11,679 nucleotides of DNA, taken from Flavobacteriaceae bacterium. GTDB taxonomy: Bacteria > Bacteroidota > Bacteroidia > Flavobacteriales > Flavobacteriaceae. Positions 1-6,825 of the stretch are shown piece after piece (position 1 is the first letter of the stretch; every line of letters begins with the position of its first letter). The DNA lies in NCBI GenBank assembly GCA_019090365.1, contig JAHRWC010000067.1, positions 1 to 11,679 of the forward strand, written 5' to 3'. The notes beneath the pieces are model-generated. The model was not told the origin of the DNA, ran no database searches, and saw nothing but the letters and a program-made list of their open reading frames with translations. The position numbers were made by a program, and so were the translations under genes.

Positions 1-115
1 CCATAGGATAAAGAACTAAAACTCAAACAAATTAATAACAGGTAGAAATTTTTCATGCTTTTTTATTTTAAAGATACAAAAAAAAATAAAATGTTACACT
101 TTCAATTAAATACAT

Positions 116-146
116 AAAAAAAGCGCCTTCAATAAAAAGCGCTTTT
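116..146 (-). terminator. Rho-independent terminator of the cytochrome/YceI/DUF5777 operon
   Basis: An 8-bp perfect stem (AAAAGCGC at 119-126 pairing with GCGCTTTT at 139-146) with a 12-nt loop is followed, reading the minus strand, by a run of seven T (positions 122-116). It begins 20 nt after the stop codon of the DUF5777 gene, so it most likely ends the four-gene minus-strand operon. The A-tract/T-tract symmetry means it could also act weakly on the other strand. From 1 to 115 the sequence is AT-rich and I see no gene or clear signal in it. Confidence 0.8.
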
Positions 147-166
147 CAATTTGAATTATTTTTTAT

Positions 167-1036
167 TTAAAATACTCTACTTAAGTTAAATCCAAAAAAG
201 AAATCGGTATCTCCCCAATCTCCTGTTGCATTAATAATATAGCCTTCTTCGAACATTGCTTGTGCATTACTAAAATGTACTTGAAATACATGTCCGCCAG
301 TTTCAATATCAACACCTACAGATAAAGGATCATTAAAATTAGAATTACTATTCCTGTTTAAATGAAGTCCATAATCCATATTAATACTCACACGTTTTGA
401 AATTTTATATCGACCTCCAAAACCAACTGCAAATTGGTCATTATCTTCATCATAGCTATTAGCACCTTCAACACTTCTAGTTGCAAGGTTTTCATGAATA
501 TATGTTGGTGAAACTAAAAAAGAGAATTTTTCTGAAAATTTTCTAGAAACAATCACCTGTGTAGTATAAGTGAATTTATGGCCAAAATCTAAATTAGGAA
601 ACACATCATCATTTAATGCATTATTCATAGTCATTAAATTATAACCCACAACAGCTACAGGCGATCCATCCGTTTTTTGATGAACTAATCTATATTTTGC
701 ATGTAAACCATATTTTCTTAATAAAGAACTTCTTGCAATACCTAGGTTCAACCAATCTGTAACACCGTAAATAAACTTTATTTGTGTTAAAGACTCATCA
801 AGCCCAAATAAATCTTCGATACCGTTTTTTACAGTTCCAAAACGGTGTGACACAATTAGGTAGAAATCTTTTTTACTCGCCAATTTTGTGGTTTCAAAAT
901 TAACCACTTTTAGTCCTTTAAAAGCAGCTTCTACTGTAGTATCTTCAGTTACATCGCCTTCTAATTCGTTTAATAAATCATCTTGTGAAAAGGTGATGAA
1001 AGGAATTAAAAGACAAAAGAATAATATTTTTTTCAT
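167..1036 (-). CDS. DUF5777 family beta-barrel outer-membrane protein
   Basis: A 289-residue protein with a signal peptide (MKK start, hydrophobic core about 4-15, likely cleavage after FTFSQ-like residues near 18). A short acidic linker (19-35) follows, then alternating amphipathic strands to a C-terminus ending in Phe (FNLSRVF), as expected of an outer-membrane beta-barrel. The segment SHRFGTV (63-69), the GVTDWLNLGIARS strand (91-103) and the TGGHVFQ stretch (247-252) match my recollection of the DUF5777 family. The family's function is unknown. It is the last gene of a minus-strand operon: its start lies 2 nt after the stop of the OB-fold gene, and a terminator follows. Location in the outer membrane is inferred from sequence only. 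The family call is fairly sure; any substrate or role would be a guess. Confidence 0.8.
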   Translation of the reverse strand: MKKILFFCLLIPFITFSQDDLLNELEGDVTEDTTVEAAFKGLKVVNFETTKLASKKDFYLIVSHRFGTVKNGIEDLFGLDESLTQIKFIYGVTDWLNLGIARSSLLRKYGLHAKYRLVHQKTDGSPVAVVGYNLMTMNNALNDDVFPNLDFGHKFTYTTQVIVSRKFSEKFSFLVSPTYIHENLATRSVEGANSYDEDNDQFAVGFGGRYKISKRVSINMDYGLHLNRNSNSNFNDPLSVGVDIETGGHVFQVHFSNAQAMFEEGYIINATGDWGDTDFFFGFNLSRVF

Positions 1037-1038
1037 AT

Positions 1039-1416
1039 TTATTTTATAAGGTTAGATTGATCAAATTTTACAATTTCAAAAAGATCGTCGTATCCAATAC
1101 AACGTCCTTTCACAGTTACTTTATCATTTACAGAAATCCCTGAAACTGCTGCATCAAAACTACATTGCACAGCATTATCAATAGTAATTGCATTTCCGTC
1201 AATTTCGGTAACAACACCTGTTACTTCAATGGTTTTATTTAATTCTTCAGGAGAAGCATTTGCTTTAAAAACAGTTACTAAATCTGCTGCAGAAACTGAT
1301 TTAAAAGCTTCTTCAGTTTTTATATCTCTATGATCTTGGTACATATAATTGTAACCAAAATAGGCTCCAAGTGTAAATATTAAAGCTATTATAACGAGGT
1401 TTCGTCTTTTCTTCAT
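1039..1416 (-). CDS. Membrane-anchored OB-fold (tRNA_anti-like) protein
   Basis: A 125-residue protein: a basic start (MKKRRN), one membrane segment (about 7-24), then a soluble domain (about 40-125) resembling the bacterial OB-fold family called tRNA_anti-like. Visible family features are the VTGVVTEIDGNAITI strand pair (65-79), a central Cys (85) and the VTVKGRCIGYDD segment (100-112) leading to the last strand. Despite the Pfam-style name, nothing here indicates tRNA binding; members are generally found as small envelope proteins. The two cysteines (85 and 106) could form a disulfide if the domain is periplasmic, which is inference. It sits between yceI-like (18 nt upstream) and DUF5777 (2 nt downstream) genes, so it is almost certainly cotranscribed with them. 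Family assignment is good, function unknown. Confidence 0.72.
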   Translation of the reverse strand: MKKRRNLVIIALIFTLGAYFGYNYMYQDHRDIKTEEAFKSVSAADLVTVFKANASPEELNKTIEVTGVVTEIDGNAITIDNAVQCSFDAAVSGISVNDKVTVKGRCIGYDDLFEIVKFDQSNLIK

Positions 1417-1434
1417 AATATTTAGTTTAGTAAA

Positions 1435-1977
1435 TTAATTTAGTCGGTAGCTTGCTGAAACATTAATTTCTTCAGCAATTTTACTGCTAACTACTTTAGG
1501 AATTTCAATATTAAAATCGCTTGGCTTTAATATAAAGTTTGTTGTTAACACAAGAGCTTCACCATCTTTTTTAATGGATACAGGGACTTCAATTTCTTTA
1601 TCGGTTCCATGCATATTCACTGTTCCAGAAACTGTAAACGTTTTTTCTACTTCGGAAAGCTGAGATACATCAAAATCTTTGATTTTCCCTCTAAACGTAG
1701 TCTTTGGGTATTTTGAAGATTCTGCATAATTTTCATTAAAATGCTCTTCCATTAAGGCAACTTTAAAACGAAAACCTTTCATCAATGCTAAACTTGCAAA
1801 AGTTCCATCATCTTTAAGAATGGCGCTTACGTTTTCATTTTTAGCTTTTACTTCTTCAAAAGAAGGCACAGAAGCTTCAAAATTAATCACACCTGTTTTA
1901 GTGCTATATTTTTGTTGTGCGCTTAGTGTAAATGAAACACTTACAACACATAATATTGTGAGAATAAATTTTTTCAT
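1435..1977 (-). CDS. YceI family periplasmic protein
   Basis: A YceI-like lipocalin-type beta-barrel, a fold that in characterised relatives binds isoprenoid or other amphiphilic ligands. I prefer the start at 1977 (MKKFILT) over the in-frame ATG at 1983 because it gives a standard signal peptide (core FILTILCVVSVSFTL, cleavage after LSA-Q); the first would only add Met-Ile. Numbered from the preferred start (180 aa), the family hallmarks are HFNENYAESSKYPKTTF (79-95) and the VNMHGTDKEIEVPVSI strand (120-135), close to the usual LHG-x-x-K motif. It ends in a typical C-terminal beta strand. The gene lies 12 nt (6 nt if the earlier ATG is used) after the cytochrome c stop and 18 nt before the OB-fold start. 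The ligand is unknown; a quinone or other isoprenoid would fit the cytochrome neighbour but this is inference. Confidence 0.88.
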   Translation of the reverse strand: MKKFILTILCVVSVSFTLSAQQKYSTKTGVINFEASVPSFEEVKAKNENVSAILKDDGTFASLALMKGFRFKVALMEEHFNENYAESSKYPKTTFRGKIKDFDVSQLSEVEKTFTVSGTVNMHGTDKEIEVPVSIKKDGEALVLTTNFILKPSDFNIEIPKVVSSKIAEEINVSASYRLN

Positions 1978-1989
1978 AATCATTTTTTT

Positions 1990-2364
1990 TTAGTTTTCTA
2001 ATAAACCATCTTCGTTCCACTGTACAATTAAATCAATAGTTGCTTGTGGTAAACGTTGACCTCCTGCTGGCATCATTCCACTTTCACCTTGTGCTCTACT
2101 TATTCTATCTATCAAACCTCTGTCTTGTACAGCTTGTTTTACATTTTGATACGTAGTTAAAGGCATTGGAGCTCCATTCTGTGTTGGATTTGAATGGCAT
2201 GCAGTACAAATTGTTTCGAATGTTGATCTAACATCCTGGTAAGTAACATTTTCTATTGGTATTACCTCATCAGCAACAATATCGTCTAAGGTATCATTAG
2301 AACAGCTATATAATAGTGTTAAAGTAAAAATTCCTAAAAGGAGGTATTGTAAGTTATTTTTCAT
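1990..2364 (-). CDS. Small mono-haem cytochrome c lipoprotein
   Basis: A 124-residue protein with a lipoprotein signal peptide (hydrophobic 7-19, lipobox LLYSC with Cys21), an acidic linker (22-40) and a compact cytochrome c domain (about 42-124). The haem-binding motif is CTACH (Cys53, Cys56, His57). The likely distal ligand is a Met in GMMPAGG (Met97 or Met98). This pattern, with NGAPMPLTTY after the haem site and a final IVQWNEDG helix, is common in Bacteroidota c-type cytochrome lipoproteins. It should be an electron carrier tethered in the periplasm by its lipid. It is the first gene of a four-gene operon, with a promoter-like -7 box about 90 nt upstream. The redox partner is not evident in the window. 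Confidence 0.85.
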   Translation of the reverse strand: MKNNLQYLLLGIFTLTLLYSCSNDTLDDIVADEVIPIENVTYQDVRSTFETICTACHSNPTQNGAPMPLTTYQNVKQAVQDRGLIDRISRAQGESGMMPAGGQRLPQATIDLIVQWNEDGLLEN

Positions 2365-2451
2365 GTATTAGTTATTTTGTATAATTATATAACAATTTAG
2401 TTACTCAATATACTGATAAAAAATGCAATAAACTTTAAGCAATAGTAATAC

Positions 2452-2459
2452 CAAAGATA
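2452..2459 (-). promoter_or_regulatory. Possible -7 box for the cytochrome c operon
   Basis: On the minus strand this reads TATCTTTG, an exact match to the Bacteroidota -7 consensus TAnnTTTG. No TTG lies at the usual 17-23 nt upstream; the nearest (2486-2488) is 26 nt away. It would give a leader of about 80 nt before the cytochrome gene. It is the only exact match I found between 2365 and 2564. Confidence 0.35.
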
Positions 2460-2499
2460 AAATAAAGCTTTAATCGATTGTTATTCAATCTATTATGTA

Positions 2500-2530
2500 T
2501 AATAAAAAATATATTAAATATTTTTTATTA
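2500..2530. repeat. Perfect AT-only palindrome, possible hairpin
   Basis: A 13-bp perfect inverted repeat (TAATAAAAAATAT, 5-nt spacer ATTAA, ATATTTTTTATTA) made only of A and T. It lies 34 nt past the stop of the T9SS-sorted gene and upstream of the cytochrome operon. It could be a weak transcription end for the carB unit or a regulator site; with no G or C pairs, hairpin stability is low. Apart from the -7-like box, I see nothing else in 2365-2564. Confidence 0.35.
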
Positions 2531-2564
2531 AACGAACTAGAAACAATACTTATTGAAGTAGAAA

Positions 2565-3416
2565 TCAATTTTTAATTAATTTCTTTATGATCCAACCTTG
2601 ACTAGAAGCAATTTTCAAGAAATAAACGCCCTTTTTTAAATCTGAAATATTTAGCTTAGTTTGATTAGTATTGATATTTTTATTAAATACTTCTTCTCCT
2701 AAAACAGAATAAGCTAAAACAGAAATCTCTGAATCATTATGACTAATTATAGTAATCTCTTGAGATGCAGGATTAGGGTAAAAAGAAAAAGTTTTCTCTA
2801 ATAAATCTTCTATTGATAATATATTTTCGGTGGTAATATTATCTAAATGCAAGGTTGCTTCAATTGATTGACCATAATAACTAATATTAGGATTACTGAT
2901 AATTCGAAGCCCATTTACATTCGCTAAAACTTCATCTGGAGTATTTGGTCCACTAAACATAGTAAAATCATTGGGAGCAATAGGAATACTCAAATAAGTC
3001 CAAGTTGTTTGGCTCGCAGGCAAAGAAACATATTCAGTTGTTACCATACGACTACCCACTCCTCCACTCATTCCTATTCTTAAAAATAAATCTTCAGTAT
3101 GGCCATTTTTAGCATAAAATGAAATTTGATTAACTCCAGCAACGTTATAATCACCTTGCCATTCAGGGTTTACATTAAAAACGATTAATTTGCTTCCTTC
3201 TCCACTTCCACCTGAGCTTATTTCCTCAAGAAAACTATCATTTTCTCCTTCAGGGCCTCCAGTAGGAATGTTTGTTGGCGGATTAGGAGAAGTTCCTCCA
3301 TTAATCCATCCTTGTGTAGTTCCGTCTTCGAAATTATTTATAAAGCCTACTTCTATTTGAGCAAAAAGATGGCAACTTATAAAAAAAGAAAATAATAGAA
3401 AAAGCTTAAATTTCAT
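2565..3416 (-). CDS. Secreted protein with beta-sandwich domain and T9SS type A sorting domain
   Basis: A 283-residue exported protein. Signal peptide 1-20 (MKFKLFLLFSFFISCHLFAQ). Residues about 21-195 look like a jelly-roll carbohydrate-binding-like domain: it opens with NNFEDGTTQGW (28-37), similar to the opening strand of CBM4/CBM-like modules, and closes with a LHLDNI strand (189-194) typical of such domains. A Gly/Pro/Ser-rich loop (41-75) lies inside it. Residues 209-283 are a T9SS type A sorting domain: FYPNPAS (212-218), the LGEEVFN strand (239-245), LKKGVYFLKI (260-269) and a basic end (KKLIKN). The protein should cross the outer membrane by the type IX system and be surface-attached or released. 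Its start is only 5 nt after the carB stop, so it may be cotranscribed. I see no catalytic motif; ligand binding is inferred. Confidence 0.8.
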   Translation of the reverse strand: MKFKLFLLFSFFISCHLFAQIEVGFINNFEDGTTQGWINGGTSPNPPTNIPTGGPEGENDSFLEEISSGGSGEGSKLIVFNVNPEWQGDYNVAGVNQISFYAKNGHTEDLFLRIGMSGGVGSRMVTTEYVSLPASQTTWTYLSIPIAPNDFTMFSGPNTPDEVLANVNGLRIISNPNISYYGQSIEATLHLDNITTENILSIEDLLEKTFSFYPNPASQEITIISHNDSEISVLAYSVLGEEVFNKNINTNQTKLNISDLKKGVYFLKIASSQGWIIKKLIKN

Positions 3417-3421
3417 TTATA

Positions 3422-6277
3422 TTATTTGCTTAAATACATTTTTCTACGAGAATATAATTCGTAAAACTCATCATCCTTTAAGCTATCAATAAATAAAATG
3501 CTTTCTCCTGTACTCTTCATTTCAGGTCCTAATTGTTTGTTCACATTAGGAAATTTATTAAAACTAAATACCGGCTGTTTAATTGCATATCCTTCTAGTT
3601 GTGGATTGAAATCAAAGTCAGTTACTTTATTAACTCCAAGCATTACTTTCGTAGCATAATTTACATACGGTTCTCCGTAAGCTTTAGCAATAAAAGGAAC
3701 TGTACGAGAAGCTCTTGGATTTGCTTCAATGATATAAACTTTATCATCTTTAATTGCAAATTGAATATTGATTAGCCCTACAGTTTTCAGTTCTCTAGCA
3801 ATCGTAAAAGTATGATCTTTGATTTGTTGCATTACAAATTCTCCTAAATTAAAAGGAGGCAATGTTGCGTTTGAATCTCCCGAATGCACACCACACGGTT
3901 CAATATGTTCCATGATACCAATGATATATACATTTCCATCAGCATCACAAATTGCATCTGCTTCTGCTTCAATAGCACCATCTAAATAATGATCTAATAA
4001 TAATTTGTTTCCAGGCATTCCTTTTAACAAATCAACTACGTGATCTACCAATTCTTCTTTATTTATCACAATTTTCATTCCTTGACCACCTAATACATAG
4101 GATGGTCTTACTAAAATTGGAAAATCTAATTCTTCTGCTAATACAAGGGCTTGGTCTGCAGATTCTGCAATTCCAAATTCTGGATAAGGAATATTGTTGT
4201 CTTGTAATAGTTTAGAGAAACTTCCTCTATCTTCAGCTAAATCTAGGGCTTCGAAACTAGTACCCAATATTTTGATACCGTATTTTGTTAATTTCTCAGC
4301 TAATTTTAAAGCGGTTTGTCCTCCTAACTGAACAATAACTCCTTCAGGTTTTTCATGACGAATTATATCATAGATATGTTCCCAGAAAACTGGCTCAAAG
4401 TATAATTTATCAGCTGTGTCAAAATCGGTTGAAACTGTTTCAGGGTTACAGTTTATCATAATGGTTTCATAACCAGCTTCTGAAGCGGCTAAAACTCCAT
4501 GAACACAACAGTAATCGAACTCGATTCCTTGTCCGATACGGTTAGGTCCTGAACCTAAAACAACAACTTTTTTTCGGTCAGAAACGATGCTTTCATTTTC
4601 TGAAGCTACATTCCCATCTTTATCTTCCATCACATTTTCAAATGTTGAATAATAATATGGTGTTTTAGCTTTAAATTCTGCTGCACAAGTATCTACTAAC
4701 TTATAGACACGTTGTATATTCATTTCTTCTCTTTTGTTGTAAACCTGACTTTCTAAACACCCTAACATATGGGCAATCTGACGATCTCCATATCCTTTCT
4801 GTTTAGCTTCTAATAACAAGTCTTTATCTAAAGAGTCTATAGTATAGGTAGAAATCTCTTGTTCTAATTGGTATAATTCTTCGTATTGCCTTAAGTACCA
4901 CATATCAATTCTTGTGATTTCGTGGATTTTACTTAAAGGAATTCCCATTTGAATGGCATCGTAGATTACAAACACACGATCCCAAGAGGCATTTTCTAAT
5001 TTATCTAAAATTTGGTTATAATCTTTATATCCTTTTCCATCAGCCCCTAAACCATTACGTTTAATTTCAAGAGATTGAGTTGCTTTATGCAAGGCTTCCT
5101 GAAAAGATCGACCGATACCCATTACTTCACCAACAGCTTTCATTTGAAGACCTAAGGTTCTATCAGATCCTTCAAACTTATCGAAATTCCATCGAGGAAT
5201 TTTCACAATAACATAATCTAACGTTGGTTCAAATAAAGCAGACGTTGATTTAGTTATTTGATTTTCTAATTCATCTAAATGATATCCAATTGCAAGTTTT
5301 GTTGCAATTTTCGCAATAGGATAGCCTGTTGCTTTTGAAGCTAAAGCGGAAGAACGAGAAACCCTTGGGTTGATCTCGATTGCAATAATATCTTCTCTTT
5401 CATCTGGGCTAACAGCAAATTGTACATTACAACCTCCAGCAAAATCACCGATACTACGCATCATTTTGATGGCCATATCTCTCATTCGTTGGTAGGTCTT
5501 GTCTGATAAAGTCATTGCAGGAGCAACTGTAATTGAATCTCCTGTATGAATTCCCATCGGATCCATATTTTCAATAGAACAAATGATGACAACATTATCG
5601 TTGTTATCACGTAACAATTCAAGCTCATATTCTTTCCAGCCCATCATTGCTTTATCAATCATCACTTCATGAATTGGAGAAACTTCTAAACCTCTACTCA
5701 ACAATTCATCAAAATCGTCTTCTTCATAAACAATTGCCGCACCAGCTCCTCCTAAAGTAAATGAAGAACGAATACACAATGGAAAACCAAACTCTTGAGC
5801 AATTTCTTTTCCTTTTAAAAATGAAGTTGCAGTTGCTTGTGGTGCCATAGGAACACCAATACTTAGCATTAACTCTCTAAATTGCTCTCTATCTTCAGTA
5901 ATATTAATAGCATCAATATCTACACCTATTAATTTTACATCAAAATCTTTCCAGATTCCTTTTTCATCAGCTTCAATACACAAGTTTAATGCTGTTTGTC
6001 CACCCATAGTAGGCAACACAGCATCAATTTGTGGGTGTTCTTTTAAAATCTTTAGTATAGATTTTGTAGTAAGTGGTAATAAATATACATGATCTGCCAT
6101 AGTAGGGTCAGTCATGATAGTTGCTGGATTCGAATTAATTAATACTGTTTCAATTCCATCTTCACTTAAAGATCTTAAAGATTGTGAGCCAGAATAATCA
6201 AATTCACAGGCTTGACCAATTACAATAGGCCCTGAGCCAATAATTAAAACAGAGGAAAGGTTTTTATTTTTAGGCAT
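3422..6277 (-). CDS. carB: Carbamoyl-phosphate synthase large subunit, without the C-terminal regulatory domain
   Basis: CarB makes carbamoyl phosphate from bicarbonate, ammonia (from CarA glutaminase) and two ATP, for pyrimidine and arginine synthesis in the cytoplasm. The 951-residue chain shows both homologous halves: N-terminal ATP-grasp half (GSGPIVIGQACEFDYSG at 14-30, EINPRVSRSSALASKATG at 301-318), helical oligomerisation domain (about 400-550), and second ATP-grasp half (GSGPNRIGQGIEFDY at 575-589, RPSYVLGGQGM at 724-734, EANPRASRTVPF at 851-862). It ends soon after LGPEMKSTGE (916-925). E. coli CarB is 1073 residues and continues there into a roughly 130-residue MGS-like allosteric domain, which is absent here. 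No frameshift remnant follows, because the next gene starts 5 nt on. A length near 950 is, as I recall, usual in Flavobacteriaceae. carA is not in the window. A -7-like box lies at 6302-6309. Confidence 0.96.
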   Translation of the reverse strand: MPKNKNLSSVLIIGSGPIVIGQACEFDYSGSQSLRSLSEDGIETVLINSNPATIMTDPTMADHVYLLPLTTKSILKILKEHPQIDAVLPTMGGQTALNLCIEADEKGIWKDFDVKLIGVDIDAINITEDREQFRELMLSIGVPMAPQATATSFLKGKEIAQEFGFPLCIRSSFTLGGAGAAIVYEEDDFDELLSRGLEVSPIHEVMIDKAMMGWKEYELELLRDNNDNVVIICSIENMDPMGIHTGDSITVAPAMTLSDKTYQRMRDMAIKMMRSIGDFAGGCNVQFAVSPDEREDIIAIEINPRVSRSSALASKATGYPIAKIATKLAIGYHLDELENQITKSTSALFEPTLDYVIVKIPRWNFDKFEGSDRTLGLQMKAVGEVMGIGRSFQEALHKATQSLEIKRNGLGADGKGYKDYNQILDKLENASWDRVFVIYDAIQMGIPLSKIHEITRIDMWYLRQYEELYQLEQEISTYTIDSLDKDLLLEAKQKGYGDRQIAHMLGCLESQVYNKREEMNIQRVYKLVDTCAAEFKAKTPYYYSTFENVMEDKDGNVASENESIVSDRKKVVVLGSGPNRIGQGIEFDYCCVHGVLAASEAGYETIMINCNPETVSTDFDTADKLYFEPVFWEHIYDIIRHEKPEGVIVQLGGQTALKLAEKLTKYGIKILGTSFEALDLAEDRGSFSKLLQDNNIPYPEFGIAESADQALVLAEELDFPILVRPSYVLGGQGMKIVINKEELVDHVVDLLKGMPGNKLLLDHYLDGAIEAEADAICDADGNVYIIGIMEHIEPCGVHSGDSNATLPPFNLGEFVMQQIKDHTFTIARELKTVGLINIQFAIKDDKVYIIEANPRASRTVPFIAKAYGEPYVNYATKVMLGVNKVTDFDFNPQLEGYAIKQPVFSFNKFPNVNKQLGPEMKSTGESILFIDSLKDDEFYELYSRRKMYLSK

Positions 6278-6301
6278 TTGGAAATACTTTTAATAGTTGG
6301 G

Positions 6302-6309
6302 CAAAAATA
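6302..6309 (-). promoter_or_regulatory. Possible -7 box for carB
   Basis: On the minus strand it reads TATTTTTG, matching TAnnTTTG, with its upstream end 17 nt beyond the rpmH terminator T-tract. No TTG sits at the expected -33 position because that stretch is the terminator's T-run. It would give a leader of about 20 nt before carB. If it is not used, carB depends on readthrough from rpmH. Confidence 0.35.
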
Positions 6310-6325
6310 CGATGAGTTTGGGTAT

Positions 6326-6362
6326 AAAAAAAAGGTGTTATTATTAAAAACAACACCTTTTT
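6326..6362 (-). terminator. Rho-independent terminator after rpmH
   Basis: A stem with arms AAAGGTGTT (6331-6339) and AACACCTTT (6352-6360), extended by A-T pairs, around a 12-nt loop. Read on the minus strand it starts 17-20 nt after the rpmH stop and runs into eight T (6333-6326). The left A-tract and right T-tract make it symmetrical. It separates rpmH from carB, which is on the same strand. Confidence 0.85.
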
Positions 6363-6379
6363 ATATATACTTATCAACA

Positions 6380-6541
6380 TTATTTTTTGTGACGAGTTTC
6401 AGAAGATACAGATATTTTCTTTCTGCCTTTTGCTCTACGAGCAGCCAACACTTTTCTACCGCTTACTGAAGCCATACGCTCTCTAAAACCGTGTTTGTTT
6501 CTTCTTTTTCTTTTTGAAGGCTGAAATGTTCTTTTTGGCAT
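6380..6541 (-). CDS. rpmH: 50S ribosomal protein L34
   Basis: A 53-residue, strongly basic protein beginning [20 protein letters not shown] and continuing [20 protein letters not shown], the near-invariant L34 signature (family length 44-54). The C-terminal tail (about 41-53, ending RHKK) is slightly extended, as is common in Bacteroidota. L34 is a small component of the large ribosomal subunit. The gene stands alone: it has its own strong promoter (6615-6644) and its own terminator (6326-6362). Unlike the classical arrangement, neither dnaA nor rnpA is next to it. A frame open on the opposite strand over its 3' half is not a gene. Confidence 0.97.
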   Translation of the reverse strand: MPKRTFQPSKRKRRNKHGFRERMASVSGRKVLAARRAKGRKKISVSSETRHKK

Positions 6542-6614
6542 TGTCTTGTATTTTTATAATCTGAAATATATTCTTTAAAAAAAGTTCTGAAAAAATATTA
6601 TTCAAAACCGAGTG

Positions 6615-6644
6615 CAAATATACAATCATTTTTCATTCTACAAA
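6615..6644 (-). promoter_or_regulatory. rpmH promoter, Bacteroidota sigma-A type
   Basis: On the minus strand a TTTG (-33 element, 6644-6641) is followed after 18 nt by TATATTTG (-7 element, 6622-6615), an essentially perfect match to the flavobacterial consensus TTG-N17-23-TAnnTTTG. Transcription would begin near 6608, giving a leader of about 65 nt before the rpmH ATG. It is the clearest promoter in the window. The rest of 6645-6793 is AT-rich and I see no gene in it. Confidence 0.8.
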
Positions 6645-6793
6645 CCTTAATCAATAAATATTTCAAATATTTTAATCAAGCTTTTATATTGATGATTAAA
6701 GGTATGAAGTCTATTTATTAAGAATTTATAATAAGGAATTAAAAACTCTATTATTTACAGGGTGCGAAATTATAAAATAATCTATTGTTTTTA

Positions 6794-6801
6794 TACCTTT
6801 G
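6794..6801 (+). promoter_or_regulatory. -7 box of the TPR-protein gene
   Basis: TACCTTTG matches TAnnTTTG exactly and lies 24 nt before the ATG, giving a short leader of under 20 nt. A TTG at the usual -33 distance is not present (the region there is TATAAAATAA), so the promoter may be weak or need an activator. Confidence 0.5.
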
Positions 6802-6825
6802 ACAGCCAAAATTAAATATTAATTC

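Noticed and set aside
6278..6469. Plus-strand open frame of 63 codons
   Set aside because: It runs over the rpmH terminator and the 3' half of rpmH on the opposite strand; the product has no family resemblance, while L34 is unmistakable.
6671..6700. Inverted repeat TTTAATCA / TGATTAAA with a 14-nt spacer between rpmH and the TPR gene
   Set aside because: Short arms, AT-rich, no T-tract or nearby gene end; not distinguishable from chance.
6380..6825. Replication origin near rpmH
   Set aside because: No dnaA, rnpA or cluster of DnaA boxes is visible, and rpmH is not a reliable origin marker in Bacteroidota.
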